From Microbacteriaceae bacterium (lineage in GTDB: Bacteria > Actinomycetota > Actinomycetes > Actinomycetales > Microbacteriaceae): a stretch of DNA of 64,000 bases. The position numbers and the translations under genes were made by a program. Below are positions 45,459-55,003 of this stretch, in pieces (within the stretch, counting starts at the first letter, position 1; every line of letters starts with the position of its first letter). The stretch is from contig RDDZ01000039.1 of NCBI GenBank assembly GCA_003852775.1, positions 27,992-91,991 of the forward strand. Direction: 5' to 3'. The notes beneath the pieces were generated by a model. That model was not told where the DNA came from, ran no database searches, and saw only the letters and a list, made by a program, of their open reading frames with translations.

Positions 45459-46459
45459 GGTCTGATCACCTGTCCTTCCTCGATGGATCTCTGCACGGCG
45501 AAGGCGAGCTCGGCGGCGCGCAGCCCCGCTCCGCCGTCGACGAACGCGCGGCCTCGGCCGCGGACGGCGTCGACGAACGCGCCGACCGTCGCCTCGTAGA
45601 GGTCGACCCCCGCGACGGGGACCTCGCGCTCACCCGCGGCGTCGCGCAGCACCACCCGCGCGACAGGATCCTGGGCGAGCAGCTCCTCCGCCCAGATCGA
45701 GCCCTCCGTACCGAGCACCTCGACGCCGCTCGCGGCGTGCGGGGTCGTGAAGCCGTCGTGAAGCGTCACGAGCACCTCGCCCTCGTAGCGCACGACGGAG
45801 GCGACCGCATCCGGTGCGCCGCCACCCCATCCGCCCTGTCGCACCGCGAGCGCGCTCACCTCGAGCGGCCTGCGGGGGGCGAGGAGCGCGTCGACGAGCG
45901 AGGCGTCGTGCGGGGTGAGGTCGGCGACGACGCCAGCACCCGGCCCGTCGCCGATCCGCCAGGTGCGTAGGAACTCGGGCAGCAGCTTCGCGTGCTCCAC
46001 CCGCACCGCGCGCAGCTCGCCGATCGCACCGTCCGCGACGAGCTCGCGCACGATGCGGAACGCGGCGGATGCCACGAGGTGGTGGTCGACCGCGAGCACG
46101 ACCCCGGCGGCGGCGCACGCCGCGACGATCGCGCGCGCGTCGTCCAGCCGGTCGGCCATCGGCTTCTCGAGCAGCACGTGCAGCCCGCGGGCCGCCGCGG
46201 CCTCGCTCGCCGCCCGGTGCCGCTCGTTCGAGGTGCCGATGTACACCGCGTCGACCTCGCCGTCGGCGAGCGCGTCGATCGACGACACGACCCGCGGGAT
46301 GCCGTGCTCCGCCGCGTAGGCGGCGCCGTGGGCGGCATCCGAGCTCACGAGCGCGGCGACCGACTGGCCCGTCGCCCGCAGGGCGGGGATCACCCGGTCG
46401 GCGGCGATCCAGCTGGCCCCGACGACGGCCCAGCGCAGCGGCTCTGCGACTTCCGTCAT
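45455..46459 (-). CDS. Gfo/Idh/MocA family oxidoreductase
   Basis: LRWAVVGASWIAADRVIPALRATG...AVYIGTSNERHRAASEAAAARGLHVLLEKPMA. Confidence 0.93.
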   Translation of the reverse strand: MTEVAEPLRWAVVGASWIAADRVIPALRATGQSVAALVSSDAAHGAAYAAEHGIPRVVSSIDALADGEVDAVYIGTSNERHRAASEAAAARGLHVLLEKPMADRLDDARAIVAACAAAGVVLAVDHHLVASAAFRIVRELVADGAIGELRAVRVEHAKLLPEFLRTWRIGDGPGAGVVADLTPHDASLVDALLAPRRPLEVSALAVRQGGWGGGAPDAVASVVRYEGEVLVTLHDGFTTPHAASGVEVLGTEGSIWAEELLAQDPVARVVLRDAAGEREVPVAGVDLYEATVGAFVDAVRGRGRAFVDGGAGLRAAELAFAVQRSIEEGQVIRP

Positions 46460-47298
46460 CGGTACGACCCCGCGATGAGGCCCTTCACGAAGAAGCGTCC
46501 GAGGAAGATGTAGGCGATGAGCGTCGGCACGGCGGCGATGAGCGCGCCCGCCATCACCACGTTCCAGTCGACGGAGGTGGTGCCCGAGAGGTTGTTGAGG
46601 GCGACCGTCACCGGTTGCAGCGTGCTGCTCGGGATCACGACGAGGCCGAACAGGAAGTCGTTCCAGATGTTGGTGAACTGGAAGATCGCGCACACCACGA
46701 ACCCGGGAGCCGACAACGGCAGGAAGATGCTGAGGTAGGTGCGCACGACCCCGGCGCCGTCGATCGACGCCGCCTCGACGAGCTCGTTCGGGATGCCGAC
46801 GTAGTAGTTGCGGAAGATGAGCGTCGTGATCGGCAGACCGTAGATGACGTGGGTGAGGATGAGCCCCGGCATCGTGCCGTACAGCCCGACCGACTGCAGG
46901 AACTGCACGAGCGGCACGAGGATCGCCTGGAACGGGATGTACATGCCGACGAGGATCACGACGAATGCCACGTTCGACCAGCGGAAGCGGATCTTCGACA
47001 GCAGGAACCCGTTGATCGAGCCGATCATCGAGGAGATGATCGTCGCCGGGATCACGAGCACGACGCTGTTGAGCATGTTGGGGCTGATGCGCTCCCACGC
47101 GGTCGCGAGACCCGAGAAGTCGATGACCTGCGGCAGCAGCCACATGCCGTCGATCCCCGCGTCGCGCGCGGGCTTGAGGCTCGCGGTGACCATGACGTAC
47201 AGCGGCAGCAGGAACGCGAGCGCGAAGAGCGCCAGGATGACGTAGCGGGCGATGGCACCCCCCACGCGACGGGGGGCGCGGGTGACGATGGCGGACAT
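46456..47298 (-). CDS. carbohydrate ABC transporter permease (MalG-like)
   Basis: MSAIVTRAPRRVGGAIARYVILALFALAFLLPLYVMVTASLKP...EAASIDGAGVVRTYLSIFLPLSAPG. Confidence 0.94.
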   Translation of the reverse strand: MSAIVTRAPRRVGGAIARYVILALFALAFLLPLYVMVTASLKPARDAGIDGMWLLPQVIDFSGLATAWERISPNMLNSVVLVIPATIISSMIGSINGFLLSKIRFRWSNVAFVVILVGMYIPFQAILVPLVQFLQSVGLYGTMPGLILTHVIYGLPITTLIFRNYYVGIPNELVEAASIDGAGVVRTYLSIFLPLSAPGFVVCAIFQFTNIWNDFLFGLVVIPSSTLQPVTVALNNLSGTTSVDWNVVMAGALIAAVPTLIAYIFLGRFFVKGLIAGSYR

Positions 47299-48353
47299 CA
47301 GGCGTCCTCTCGGGCGTAGGTGCGCGCCAGGTAGGGCACGACGACGACGGACACCAGCACGAGCATCACGATGGATGCGGCCGCCCCGATGTTGTAGTTG
47401 AGGGCGCGGAACATCTGGTCGTAGACGAAGATGCCCGGGATGTCGGTGGCGAAGCCCGGCCCGCTGCCGACCATCGCGTAGAAGAGGTCGAAGCTCTTGA
47501 GGGCGACGTGGCCGAGCAGCACGAGGGCGATGACGATCGTGGGCCGCAGCAGCGGGAAGGTGATGTTCCAGAAGCCGCGCCAGGCACCGGCGCCGTCGAC
47601 GCGCGAGGCCTCCTTGATCTCTTCCGGGATGCCGCCGAGTCCGGCGAGGAACATCGCCATCGCGAACCCGGAGAGCTGCCACGAGGCGGCGACGACGACG
47701 GGGATGAGGGCGAGCGGGATCCCGAGCTGCGCCTGCAGGAAGTCGGCGGCCCCCGGGAAGACGGCGGCGATGAGGTCGTTGACGCTGCCGGCGACGGTGG
47801 GGTCGGTGATCCAGCCGGGCTTGAGGGGTTCGCCGGTGACCGATTGGTACAGCCCCGAGACGCCGGAGGCTTGCAACAGGAGGTTGATGCCGGTCTCGGG
47901 GGTGAAGATCCAGCGCCACACGACACCGGTCACGATGAACGACAGTGCGTAGGGGAGGAGGTAGATGGAGCGGAAGAGCCCCGACGCGCGCACCGTCTTG
48001 TCGACGATGAGGGCGAGCACCATGCCGACCACGACCGAGACGACGAGCACCGCGATCGTGAAGATGATGATGTTGCGCAGGCTCGCCTGGAACCGCGGCG
48101 TCGCCATCAGCTCGGCGTAGTTGTCGAGGAGGCCCGGGGTCGCGGTGAGGTCGCGGTTGAGCGGGTTGTAGTCCTTCGACACCGAGACCCGCAGGGTGAA
48201 GGCGATGAAGCCGTAGACGAAGATGCCGACGACGAGCAGGGTCGGCGCGAACAGTGCGGCCGCGAGGGTGCGGCGGCCGCGGTGGAGTCGGGACCCGGAG
48301 GCCCGGCGGATGCTGCTCCGCCGGACCCCCAGGGATGTTGCCGTGTCAGCCAT
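47298..48353 (-). CDS. carbohydrate ABC transporter permease (MalF-like)
   Basis: AAALFAPTLLVVGIFVYGFIAFTLRVSVSKDYN...EASRVDGAGAWRGFWNITFPLLRP. Confidence 0.94.
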   Translation of the reverse strand: MADTATSLGVRRSSIRRASGSRLHRGRRTLAAALFAPTLLVVGIFVYGFIAFTLRVSVSKDYNPLNRDLTATPGLLDNYAELMATPRFQASLRNIIIFTIAVLVVSVVVGMVLALIVDKTVRASGLFRSIYLLPYALSFIVTGVVWRWIFTPETGINLLLQASGVSGLYQSVTGEPLKPGWITDPTVAGSVNDLIAAVFPGAADFLQAQLGIPLALIPVVVAASWQLSGFAMAMFLAGLGGIPEEIKEASRVDGAGAWRGFWNITFPLLRPTIVIALVLLGHVALKSFDLFYAMVGSGPGFATDIPGIFVYDQMFRALNYNIGAAASIVMLVLVSVVVVPYLARTYAREDA

Positions 48354-49623
48354 TGGCCGCCGCCACCATGGACGCGGTGAACTGCGAGGTGTCGCCGCTC
48401 GCGTTGAACTGCGTGATCGCGTCGTAGAACGCCTGCTGCATCGCGGGCGGGTTCGACTGCCCGAAGGTCAGCGACTGCAGGATCTGCGCGCTCTTGTACG
48501 CCTCCGCGAACTGCTGCTGGTACGCGCCCAGCGAGGAGACGTCGGCGTCGAGCCGCGGCGGGATCTGGCCCTTGATCTTCTGGTAGGCCAGCTGCACCTC
48601 GGTGGAGCCCGCGACCTTCACGAAGTCCTCGGCGTTGGTGGTGTCCTTGAGCGCCGAGCTGATCACCCACACGTCGGAGACGTTGAGGATGTTGCCCTCG
48701 GTGCCCGGGTAGTACACCCAGCCGAAGTCGGTGCCGTCCTTGGCGCCCGCCTTCAGGAACTCGCCGTAGGCGGAGTCGACGAGCGGCAGGAACAGGCAGC
48801 CGCCGTCGGCGAAGCGTCCCGCGCTCTGGTCCCAGGTGAGGGCCGTGTGGTCGGAGTTCGCGTTGTCGACGATGTACTGGTAGTCCTTCAGCGCATCCAC
48901 CACGGCGTCGTCGTCCCAGGACAGCTTGCCGGAGGTGAGCTCACGCCATCCGTCCGCACCGAGGTGCGAGATGATAGCCGACTCGACGATCTCGCCCGTC
49001 GTGAACGGGTCCTTGTCGCCGAGGCAGATCGGGTCGACCCCGCCCGCCTTCGCCGCCGCGACGCCCTTCTGGAAGTCGTCCCAGCTGAGGGTGTCGCCGA
49101 CCTCGACGCCGAGCTTCGCCGCGACGTTCTTGTTCCACCAGACGACGTTCATCTGGTTGATGCCGAACGGGACGCCGTAAATCTTGCCGTCGACGGTGAG
49201 GGAGTCGATGACGTCCTTCGGGTAGACGTCCTTCCAGCCCTCCTCCTCGAACAGCGGCGTGAGGTCCTTGAGCAGGCCCTCGTTCGCGTAGGTGGCGAGG
49301 TTGGCGCCGGGGTGCGCCTGCCAGACGTCGGGCGCGTCGTTGCCGGCGATCCGCGACTGGAGCACCTGGGCGGCGTTGGAGCCGCCGCCGCCCGACACGG
49401 CGCCGTTCTCGACCGAGACGTCCGGGTACTGGGACCGGAACTCGTCGAAGACGGCGTTGAGGGCGTCGGCCTCCGACCCGGAGGTCAGGTAGGAGAACAC
49501 CTCGAGCTTCGAGCTGTCTCCCCCGTCACCTCCCGTCGGGGCGCACGCCGCGAGCAGGGCGAGGGACACCCCGCCCGCGACGATCGCCGCGAGGCGACGG
49601 CGTGCTGTATTTTTCGTGCGCAT
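48346..49623 (-). CDS. sugar ABC transporter substrate-binding lipoprotein
   Basis: MRTKNTARRRLAAIVAGGVSLALLAACAPTGGDGGDSSKLEVFSYLTSGSEADALNAVFDEFRSQYP. Confidence 0.94.
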   Translation of the reverse strand: MRTKNTARRRLAAIVAGGVSLALLAACAPTGGDGGDSSKLEVFSYLTSGSEADALNAVFDEFRSQYPDVSVENGAVSGGGGSNAAQVLQSRIAGNDAPDVWQAHPGANLATYANEGLLKDLTPLFEEEGWKDVYPKDVIDSLTVDGKIYGVPFGINQMNVVWWNKNVAAKLGVEVGDTLSWDDFQKGVAAAKAGGVDPICLGDKDPFTTGEIVESAIISHLGADGWRELTSGKLSWDDDAVVDALKDYQYIVDNANSDHTALTWDQSAGRFADGGCLFLPLVDSAYGEFLKAGAKDGTDFGWVYYPGTEGNILNVSDVWVISSALKDTTNAEDFVKVAGSTEVQLAYQKIKGQIPPRLDADVSSLGAYQQQFAEAYKSAQILQSLTFGQSNPPAMQQAFYDAITQFNASGDTSQFTASMVAAANG

Positions 49624-49660
49624 GTGAATCTCCTTTGACACTCGGGGCGCGGGTTGTGGT

Positions 49661-50872
49661 TCAGGTGAGGCGGGCGGCGCGCGGCGGCAGCACGAGCTTG
49701 CCGAGCACGCCGAAGCGGTGGGCACCGCTCGCCGCCGGGATGTTGTCGCCGATCGATCGCTTCGTGGCGAACGCGAGGGTGGCGAACTTGATGGCCTCCT
49801 TGTAGGGGGCAGGCAGGCCGACCTCGTCGGAGACGACGATGCGGATGCCGCCGGGCAGGGTCTGCTCGATGAGGCGCAGCATGGTCGCGTTGCGCACCCC
49901 GCCGCCGCTGGTGATGAGGGTGTCGATGCCGTAGTCGGCCGGCACGTTGTCGACGAACGACTTCGCGATGGCGGATGCCGAGAACTGGGTGAGCGTCGCG
50001 ACGACGTCCTCGGGACCGAGGTGCGCGTAGCGGTCGATCATGGTCTCCGCGTACTCGGCTCCGAAGTCGAGCCGCCAGGCGCAGCGCGGGATATCGCGCG
50101 CGAAGAAGGGGTGCTCGAGCAGTTCGGCGAGCATGGCCTGGTCGACGATGCCGGATGCCGCGACGGCGCCGTCGGCGTCGTACTCGCGTCCGAAGAAGCG
50201 CCGCATCGCGTGGTCGATCATGACGTTGCCCGGGCCGCAGTCGAACGCCTTCATGCGCGAGCGGTCGGCGTCGGCGACCTGGATGTTGGAGATGCCGCCG
50301 ATGTTGAGGGTGCCGATGGGCCGCCCCTCGTGACGGAAGGCGATGAAGTCGAGGAACTGCATGAGCGGCGCACCGGTGCCGCCGAGCGCGTGGTCGACGG
50401 GTCGGTACTGGGTGACCACCGGCACGTCGGTGTGCACCGCGACGACGCCGGGCTCGCCGAGCTGCAGCCCGCACGCGTACCCGCCCGTCGTCCACTTCTC
50501 CCACGGGAGGGCATCGGCGGGCACCGTCGCCATGAGGTGGTGCTCGGGCGGCTCCTGGTAGACGGTCTGGCCGTCGTAGCCGATGACGTCGACATCGTCC
50601 GGGGCGAGGCCGTGCTTCTCCATGAGCTGCTTCGCGGCGTGCGCGAAGACGGCGCCGACGACGTAGTTGAGCCGCGTCAGCTCGAACACGCTGAGCTCGT
50701 TGGCGAACACCGCGAGCACCTGCCGCTGGATGTCGGCGGGCCAGTCGATCGACAGCCCGTCGACATATCGCGGCGGGGTCGGCAGGCCGTCCGCGCCCTC
50801 CTCGAGCTCGATGAGAACGGCGTCGACCCCGTCGAACGAGGATCCGCTGTTCAGTCCGATCGCGTATGCCAC
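49661..50872 (-). CDS. anmK: anhydro-N-acetylmuramic acid kinase family (AnmK-like anhydrosugar kinase)
   Basis: YAIGLNSGSSFDGVDAVLIELEEG...DVIGYDGQTVYQEP...PIGTLNIGGISNIQV...FDCGPGNVMIDHAMRRFFG. Confidence 0.9.
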   Translation of the reverse strand: MAYAIGLNSGSSFDGVDAVLIELEEGADGLPTPPRYVDGLSIDWPADIQRQVLAVFANELSVFELTRLNYVVGAVFAHAAKQLMEKHGLAPDDVDVIGYDGQTVYQEPPEHHLMATVPADALPWEKWTTGGYACGLQLGEPGVVAVHTDVPVVTQYRPVDHALGGTGAPLMQFLDFIAFRHEGRPIGTLNIGGISNIQVADADRSRMKAFDCGPGNVMIDHAMRRFFGREYDADGAVAASGIVDQAMLAELLEHPFFARDIPRCAWRLDFGAEYAETMIDRYAHLGPEDVVATLTQFSASAIAKSFVDNVPADYGIDTLITSGGGVRNATMLRLIEQTLPGGIRIVVSDEVGLPAPYKEAIKFATLAFATKRSIGDNIPAASGAHRFGVLGKLVLPPRAARLT

Positions 50873-50905
50873 TGGTGCTCCCTGCTGTGTTGTCGTACGC
50901 CCGGC

Positions 50906-51928
50906 TCAGTGCCGGGGTGCGGTGGATTGACGGATGATGAGGTCGGGGCGGATGGCGAGGTGCTCGGTGACCTCGCGCCCCTCGGTGACGATCTCGGCGA
51001 TGAGGCGACCCGCCTCGCGTCCGATCTGCTCGATGTGCTGGTCGACGACGGTGACGCTCGGCGAGAGCAGCTCCGCCCACTCGAACTCGTCGAAGCCGAC
51101 GACGGAGACCGACTCCGGCACGGAGAGGCCCTCGTCACGGAGCGCCCGCAGCACACCGTGCAGCAGGGGCGTGTTGCTCGCGTAGATGGCGTCGAAGGAG
51201 CCGGACCCGACCTCGGCGAGGTGGCCGCGCATCGCCGCGTAGGCCCCCTCGGCGGTGTTCTCGGACTCGACGGTCGTGACCGACATCCCGAGGCGCGAGG
51301 CGGCGTCCCGGAATCCCGCCTCGCGGGGCAGTCGCGTGTTCCAGTCGGCGGGGAAGCCGAGGAACACCGCGTTGCGGTGGCCGAGTCCGGCGAGGTGCTC
51401 GGCGACGAGCTCTCCCGCGAGACGGTTGTCGCATCCCACGAACGGGCACGGCTCCGCGGCGGCGGGCGGAAGCGAGTCGACGAAGACGAGCGGGATGTCC
51501 CACTCGCGGATGGCGCGCAGGCTGCTCTCGCCGAGCGAGTAGGTGGCGACGATGAGTGCGACCCGCTGCTGCAGGAGGGCGGAGACGGACTCGCGCTCGA
51601 GCTCCGCGTTGTAGACACCGCCGCGCATCGCATCGTTGGTGACGGCGTGCAGCCCGTACTGCTGCAGCACGCCGTCGATGCCCTGCACGAGCATCGAGTA
51701 GTACTGGTTGCGTCCGCTCGCGGTCATGACGCCGACGGTGCTGCTGGTCTGCCCCTTGAGGTTGGCGGCGAGCACGTTGGTCACGTAGCCCATCTCGTCG
51801 GCCGTGCGGATGACCATCTCGCGGGTCTCGTCGGAGACCCCGGCCTTGCCTGCGAGCGCCTGCGAGACCGTGTACGTGGACACTCCGGCGCGCGCGCTCA
51901 CGTCCTTCAGGGTGATGCGTCGAGCCAC
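50906..51928 (-). CDS. LacI family regulator
   Basis: MARRITLKDVSARAGVSTYTVSQALAGKAGVSDETREMVIRTADEMGYVTNVLAANLKG. Confidence 0.93.
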   Translation of the reverse strand: MARRITLKDVSARAGVSTYTVSQALAGKAGVSDETREMVIRTADEMGYVTNVLAANLKGQTSSTVGVMTASGRNQYYSMLVQGIDGVLQQYGLHAVTNDAMRGGVYNAELERESVSALLQQRVALIVATYSLGESSLRAIREWDIPLVFVDSLPPAAAEPCPFVGCDNRLAGELVAEHLAGLGHRNAVFLGFPADWNTRLPREAGFRDAASRLGMSVTTVESENTAEGAYAAMRGHLAEVGSGSFDAIYASNTPLLHGVLRALRDEGLSVPESVSVVGFDEFEWAELLSPSVTVVDQHIEQIGREAGRLIAEIVTEGREVTEHLAIRPDLIIRQSTAPRH

Positions 51929-51943
51929 GGTGCTCCGGCCTTT

Positions 51944-51957
51944 CCTAAACGATTAGG
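51944..51957. promoter_or_regulatory. LacI operator candidate (autoregulatory)
   Basis: CCTAAACGATTAGG directly upstream of the LacI gene; shares TAAACGWTTAG with 53216-53226. Confidence 0.6.
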
Positions 51958-52022
51958 GTGAGTGAAATGACGATAGCCCGGCGCCGCGACGTTCGTCAAG
52001 TCGCCCCCTCGCGACACGCTGC

Positions 52023-53198
52023 TCACGACTCCCGGACGCCCGCTCGCGGGGCGCCCACCGACCCCGCGACGACCACCACCACCGCGACCATGACGAGCAC
52101 CACGACGATCGCACCCCGCAGACCGATCACATCCCCGAGGGTGCCGAGCAGCGGCGGCCCGACGAGGAAGGCCAGGTAGCCCGTCGTCACGACCTGCCCA
52201 ACCCGGCGCTCGGGATCGGCCGCGCCATCGGCCGCCGCCGAGATCGCGATAGGGAAGCCGACGGATGCGCCGATCCCCCAGATCAGCGCGGCGCCGACCG
52301 CGAACGCGGGAACCGGCGAGGCCACCACGAGCAGCAGCCCGGTGACCGCGAGCACCGCGCAGGCGCGCAGCACCGCGACCCGCCCGAAGCGCATGATGGC
52401 TGCCGGGCCGGCGAAGCGGCCCGCCGCCATCGCCGCGGCGAAGCCGAGGTAGGCGAGCGCGCCCACCGCTGCGTCCACCCCGTGCCCGTCGACCATCACA
52501 AGTGGGAGCCAGTCGTTGGCCGTCCCCTCGCCGAACGCCATCCCGAGCACAACGACGCCGATGAGCACGATCCGCCGGTCGACACGATCGCGTGCCCCCG
52601 AGCCCCCGCCCTCCAGAGTGGGCCCGGTGCGCGCCGGGAGCGCCCGCACCGCGAGCACCGCGGGCGCGAGCAGCACGAGGAGCACGCCACCGAGGTGCAC
52701 CCCCAGTGGCACACCACCGGCGTCCATCGCGAAGCCGACGGCCGCACCGAGAACCGTGCCGATGCTGAAGCCCGCGTGCAGGGTCGAGAGCAGCGGCTTG
52801 CCGGTGTCCACCTCGAGCCGGGCGCCCTCGGTGTTGATGCCAACCTCGGATGCGCCCATCCCCCAGCCGAAGCACAGGAGCCCAAGGAAGGCCGGCACCC
52901 CGAGCGCGAGCGCGCCGGCGAGTGCGAGGAGCGCCGCCCCGAGGAGGATCGCCGTCGAACTCGCGAGCACCGCGCGTCGCGCGCCCCACCGACGGGTCAG
53001 GTGTGCCGAGAGCAGGATGCCCGCCATCGAGCCGATCGAGAGCCCGAGCAGGATGAGCCCCATCCCGAGCACGTCGGTCCCGGCGGCGTCTCGGAACGCC
53101 GGGGTACGCGTCACCCAGCTCGAGAGCACGACGCCAGGAAGGCCGAAGAGGAAGAACAAAGCCACCCAGCGGCGGCGGAGATCAGCGGGGTGCGACAT
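52023..53198 (-). CDS. MFS transporter
   Basis: MSHPADLRRRWVALFFLFGLPGVVLSSWVTRTPAFRDAAGTDVLGMGLILLGLSIGSMAGILLSAHLTRRWG. Confidence 0.88.
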   Translation of the reverse strand: MSHPADLRRRWVALFFLFGLPGVVLSSWVTRTPAFRDAAGTDVLGMGLILLGLSIGSMAGILLSAHLTRRWGARRAVLASSTAILLGAALLALAGALALGVPAFLGLLCFGWGMGASEVGINTEGARLEVDTGKPLLSTLHAGFSIGTVLGAAVGFAMDAGGVPLGVHLGGVLLVLLAPAVLAVRALPARTGPTLEGGGSGARDRVDRRIVLIGVVVLGMAFGEGTANDWLPLVMVDGHGVDAAVGALAYLGFAAAMAAGRFAGPAAIMRFGRVAVLRACAVLAVTGLLLVVASPVPAFAVGAALIWGIGASVGFPIAISAAADGAADPERRVGQVVTTGYLAFLVGPPLLGTLGDVIGLRGAIVVVLVMVAVVVVVAGSVGAPRAGVRES

Positions 53199-53215
53199 TG
53201 CGCCTGCTTTCGACA

Positions 53216-53226
53216 TAAACGTTTAG
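53216..53226. promoter_or_regulatory. LacI operator candidate upstream of MFS gene
   Basis: TAAACGTTTAG, matching 51946-51956 at 10 of 11 positions. Confidence 0.55.
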
Positions 53227-53239
53227 CATCGGAGGCTAG

Positions 53240-53863
53240 CACCCGAAACGCCCGCGCAGCGCCTCCCGCCGGGAGCGCCACGTCGCCGCGTCGCTCGAGG
53301 TCGGTCGCTCCGCCGTGCGCGAGGCGCTCGCCGCGCTCGAGGTGCTCGGCGTCGTCGACGTGCGCCCCGGATCCGGCACCTACCTGCGCTCCGCGACGAG
53401 CGAGTTGCTCCCCCAGAGCCTCAGCTGGGGCATCCTGATCGGCCAGCGCTCCACCGAGGAACTGGTCGAGGTGCGCGGCGCGCTCGAGATCTACGCGGCG
53501 CGGCTCGCCGCCGAGCGCATGACGGCGGATGCCGCCGCCCGGCTCGACGCGCACCTCGCCGACATGGCCGCCCACATCGACGGCCTGCCCGCGTTCGTCG
53601 AGGCCGACCTCCAGTTCCACCTCGAGCGCGCGCACGCCACCGGCAACAGCGTGCTCGTCGACCTGCTGCAGATCATCCGCTCACTGCTGCGCGTCTGGGT
53701 CGACCGCGCCGTCGAGGACGTCGAGCACGCCCGCACGGCGCTCGCCGAGCACACGGCGGTGCGCGACGCCATCCGCACGGGCGACGGCGCCGGCGCCGCG
53801 TCGGCGATGGCCGCCCACATGCTCACCGCAGGCCGCCGCCTCGCGGCGGCCAACCGCCCCTAG
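53240..53863 (+). pseudogene. 5'-truncated GntR/FadR (FCD) regulator
   Basis: In-frame RRERHVAASLEVGRSAVREALAALEVLGVVDVRPGSGTYLRS... begins mid-HTH; an in-frame stop (TAG 53237-53239) lies just upstream, so the N-terminal helix is missing. Confidence 0.6.
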
Positions 53864-53991
53864 CCACCCAGTACGGCGCCCAGGGCGAGGACGCCGAGGG
53901 CGCCACCACCGGGGGCCGGTCGTCGCACGTGATCGTGTTGGGCAGCCCCCCAGCTCGCCACCCACGGCCCGGTCGTGCCGCCGCCGTCGCA

Positions 53992-54480
53992 TCACGAGCG
54001 GCCGGAGCGCCGCTTGTTGTAGACGTCGAACGCGACCGCGAGCAGCAGCACGAGACCCTTGACGGCCTGCTGCCACTCGATGCCGATGCCCATGATCGAC
54101 ATGCCGTTGTTGAGCACGCCGATGATGAGACCGCCGATGATGGCGCCGCCGATCGTGCCGACACCGCCCTGGACGGCCGCGCCGCCGATGAAGGCCGCAG
54201 AGATGGCCTCGAGCTCGAAGCCGTCACCGGCCTTGGGGCCCGCGAGGTTGAGGCGGGCCGTGAAGATGAGGCCGGCGAGCGCGGCGAGCACGCCCATGTT
54301 GACGAACAGCCAGAAGTCGACCCGACGCGTCTTGATGCCCGAGAGCTCGGCCGCGTGGCGGTTGCCGCCGATCGCGTAGATGTGGCGGCCGAACACCGTG
54401 CGGTTCATGACGATGCCGTAGATGAGCACGAGGGCGGCGAGCACGATGAGCGTGAGCTCGCTGCGGTCCGCGAGGCCGCG
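53992..54480 (-). pseudogene. 5'-truncated sugar ABC permease (XylH/RbsC family)
   Basis: LTLIVLAALVLIYGIVMNRTVFGRHIYAIGGNRHAAELSGIKTRRVDFWLFVNMGVLAALAGLIFTARLNLAGPKAGDGFELEAISAAFIGGAAVQGGVGTIGGAIIGGLIIGVLNNGMSIMGIGIEWQQAVKGLVLLLAVAFDVYNKRRSGRS; only the C-terminal portion. Confidence 0.75.
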
Positions 54481-54860
54481 CGCGCCGCTCTCGAGGCGCA
54501 TCCGGATGCCGCCGCGTCCGACGCGTTCGACGCCGCGCTCCCCGCGCCCCGGCTGCGCAGCGACGGCGCACCGCGACCCGTCAAGCTCGCCGAGCTCGAC
54601 CGCGCCGTGTACGCCTACCTCGACCTGTGCACGCGGATCGGCGTCTCCCCCGCCGTGCCCGCGCGCGCGGCGGGGGCGGTCGCGCTCGGGCGGGCCGCAT
54701 CCGCGCCCACCGAGATCCGCGCCGTCATCGCGGGGCACAGCATCCGGGCCACGGATGCCGACTGGAGCTTCGGCCGCGGCCCCGTGCTCGAGGACACGGC
54801 GGCGGCCCTGCTCGACTTCCTCGGCGGCCGCTCCCTCCGTGCGCCGCGTCCCCCCTCCCC
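54480..54860 (+). pseudogene. C-terminal fragment of an unknown protein (maleylpyruvate isomerase-like ending)
   Basis: AHPDAAASDAFDAALPAPRLRSDGAPRPVKLAELDRAVYAYLDLCTRIGVSP...IRATDADWSFGRGPVLEDTAAALLDFLGGRS; fused to the reverse-strand permease remnant. Confidence 0.4.
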
Positions 54861-54892
54861 GCTGAATGAGCACCGCCGGCACCCTCCCCGCT

Positions 54893-54927
54893 GGTTGAGT
54901 AGCGCCCGCAGGGCGCGTGTCGAAACC
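54893..54927 (-). repeat. REP-like element 4
   Basis: GGTTGAGTAGCGCCCGCAGGGCGCGTGTCGAAACC; same invariant flanks as elements 1-3. Confidence 0.85.
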
Positions 54928-55003
54928 AGCCCCCGCGATACCCATCCGTCCACCCCCAGACGGGCGCTCCCCCTTTGTCGCACGACGTTGCTACCGTGGC
55001 GTC

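Noticed and set aside
49661-50872. Classical cell-wall recycling locus from anmK alone
   Set aside because: No murQ, nagZ or amino-sugar genes are adjacent; context favours a dedicated import/catabolic operon, so specificity is left open.
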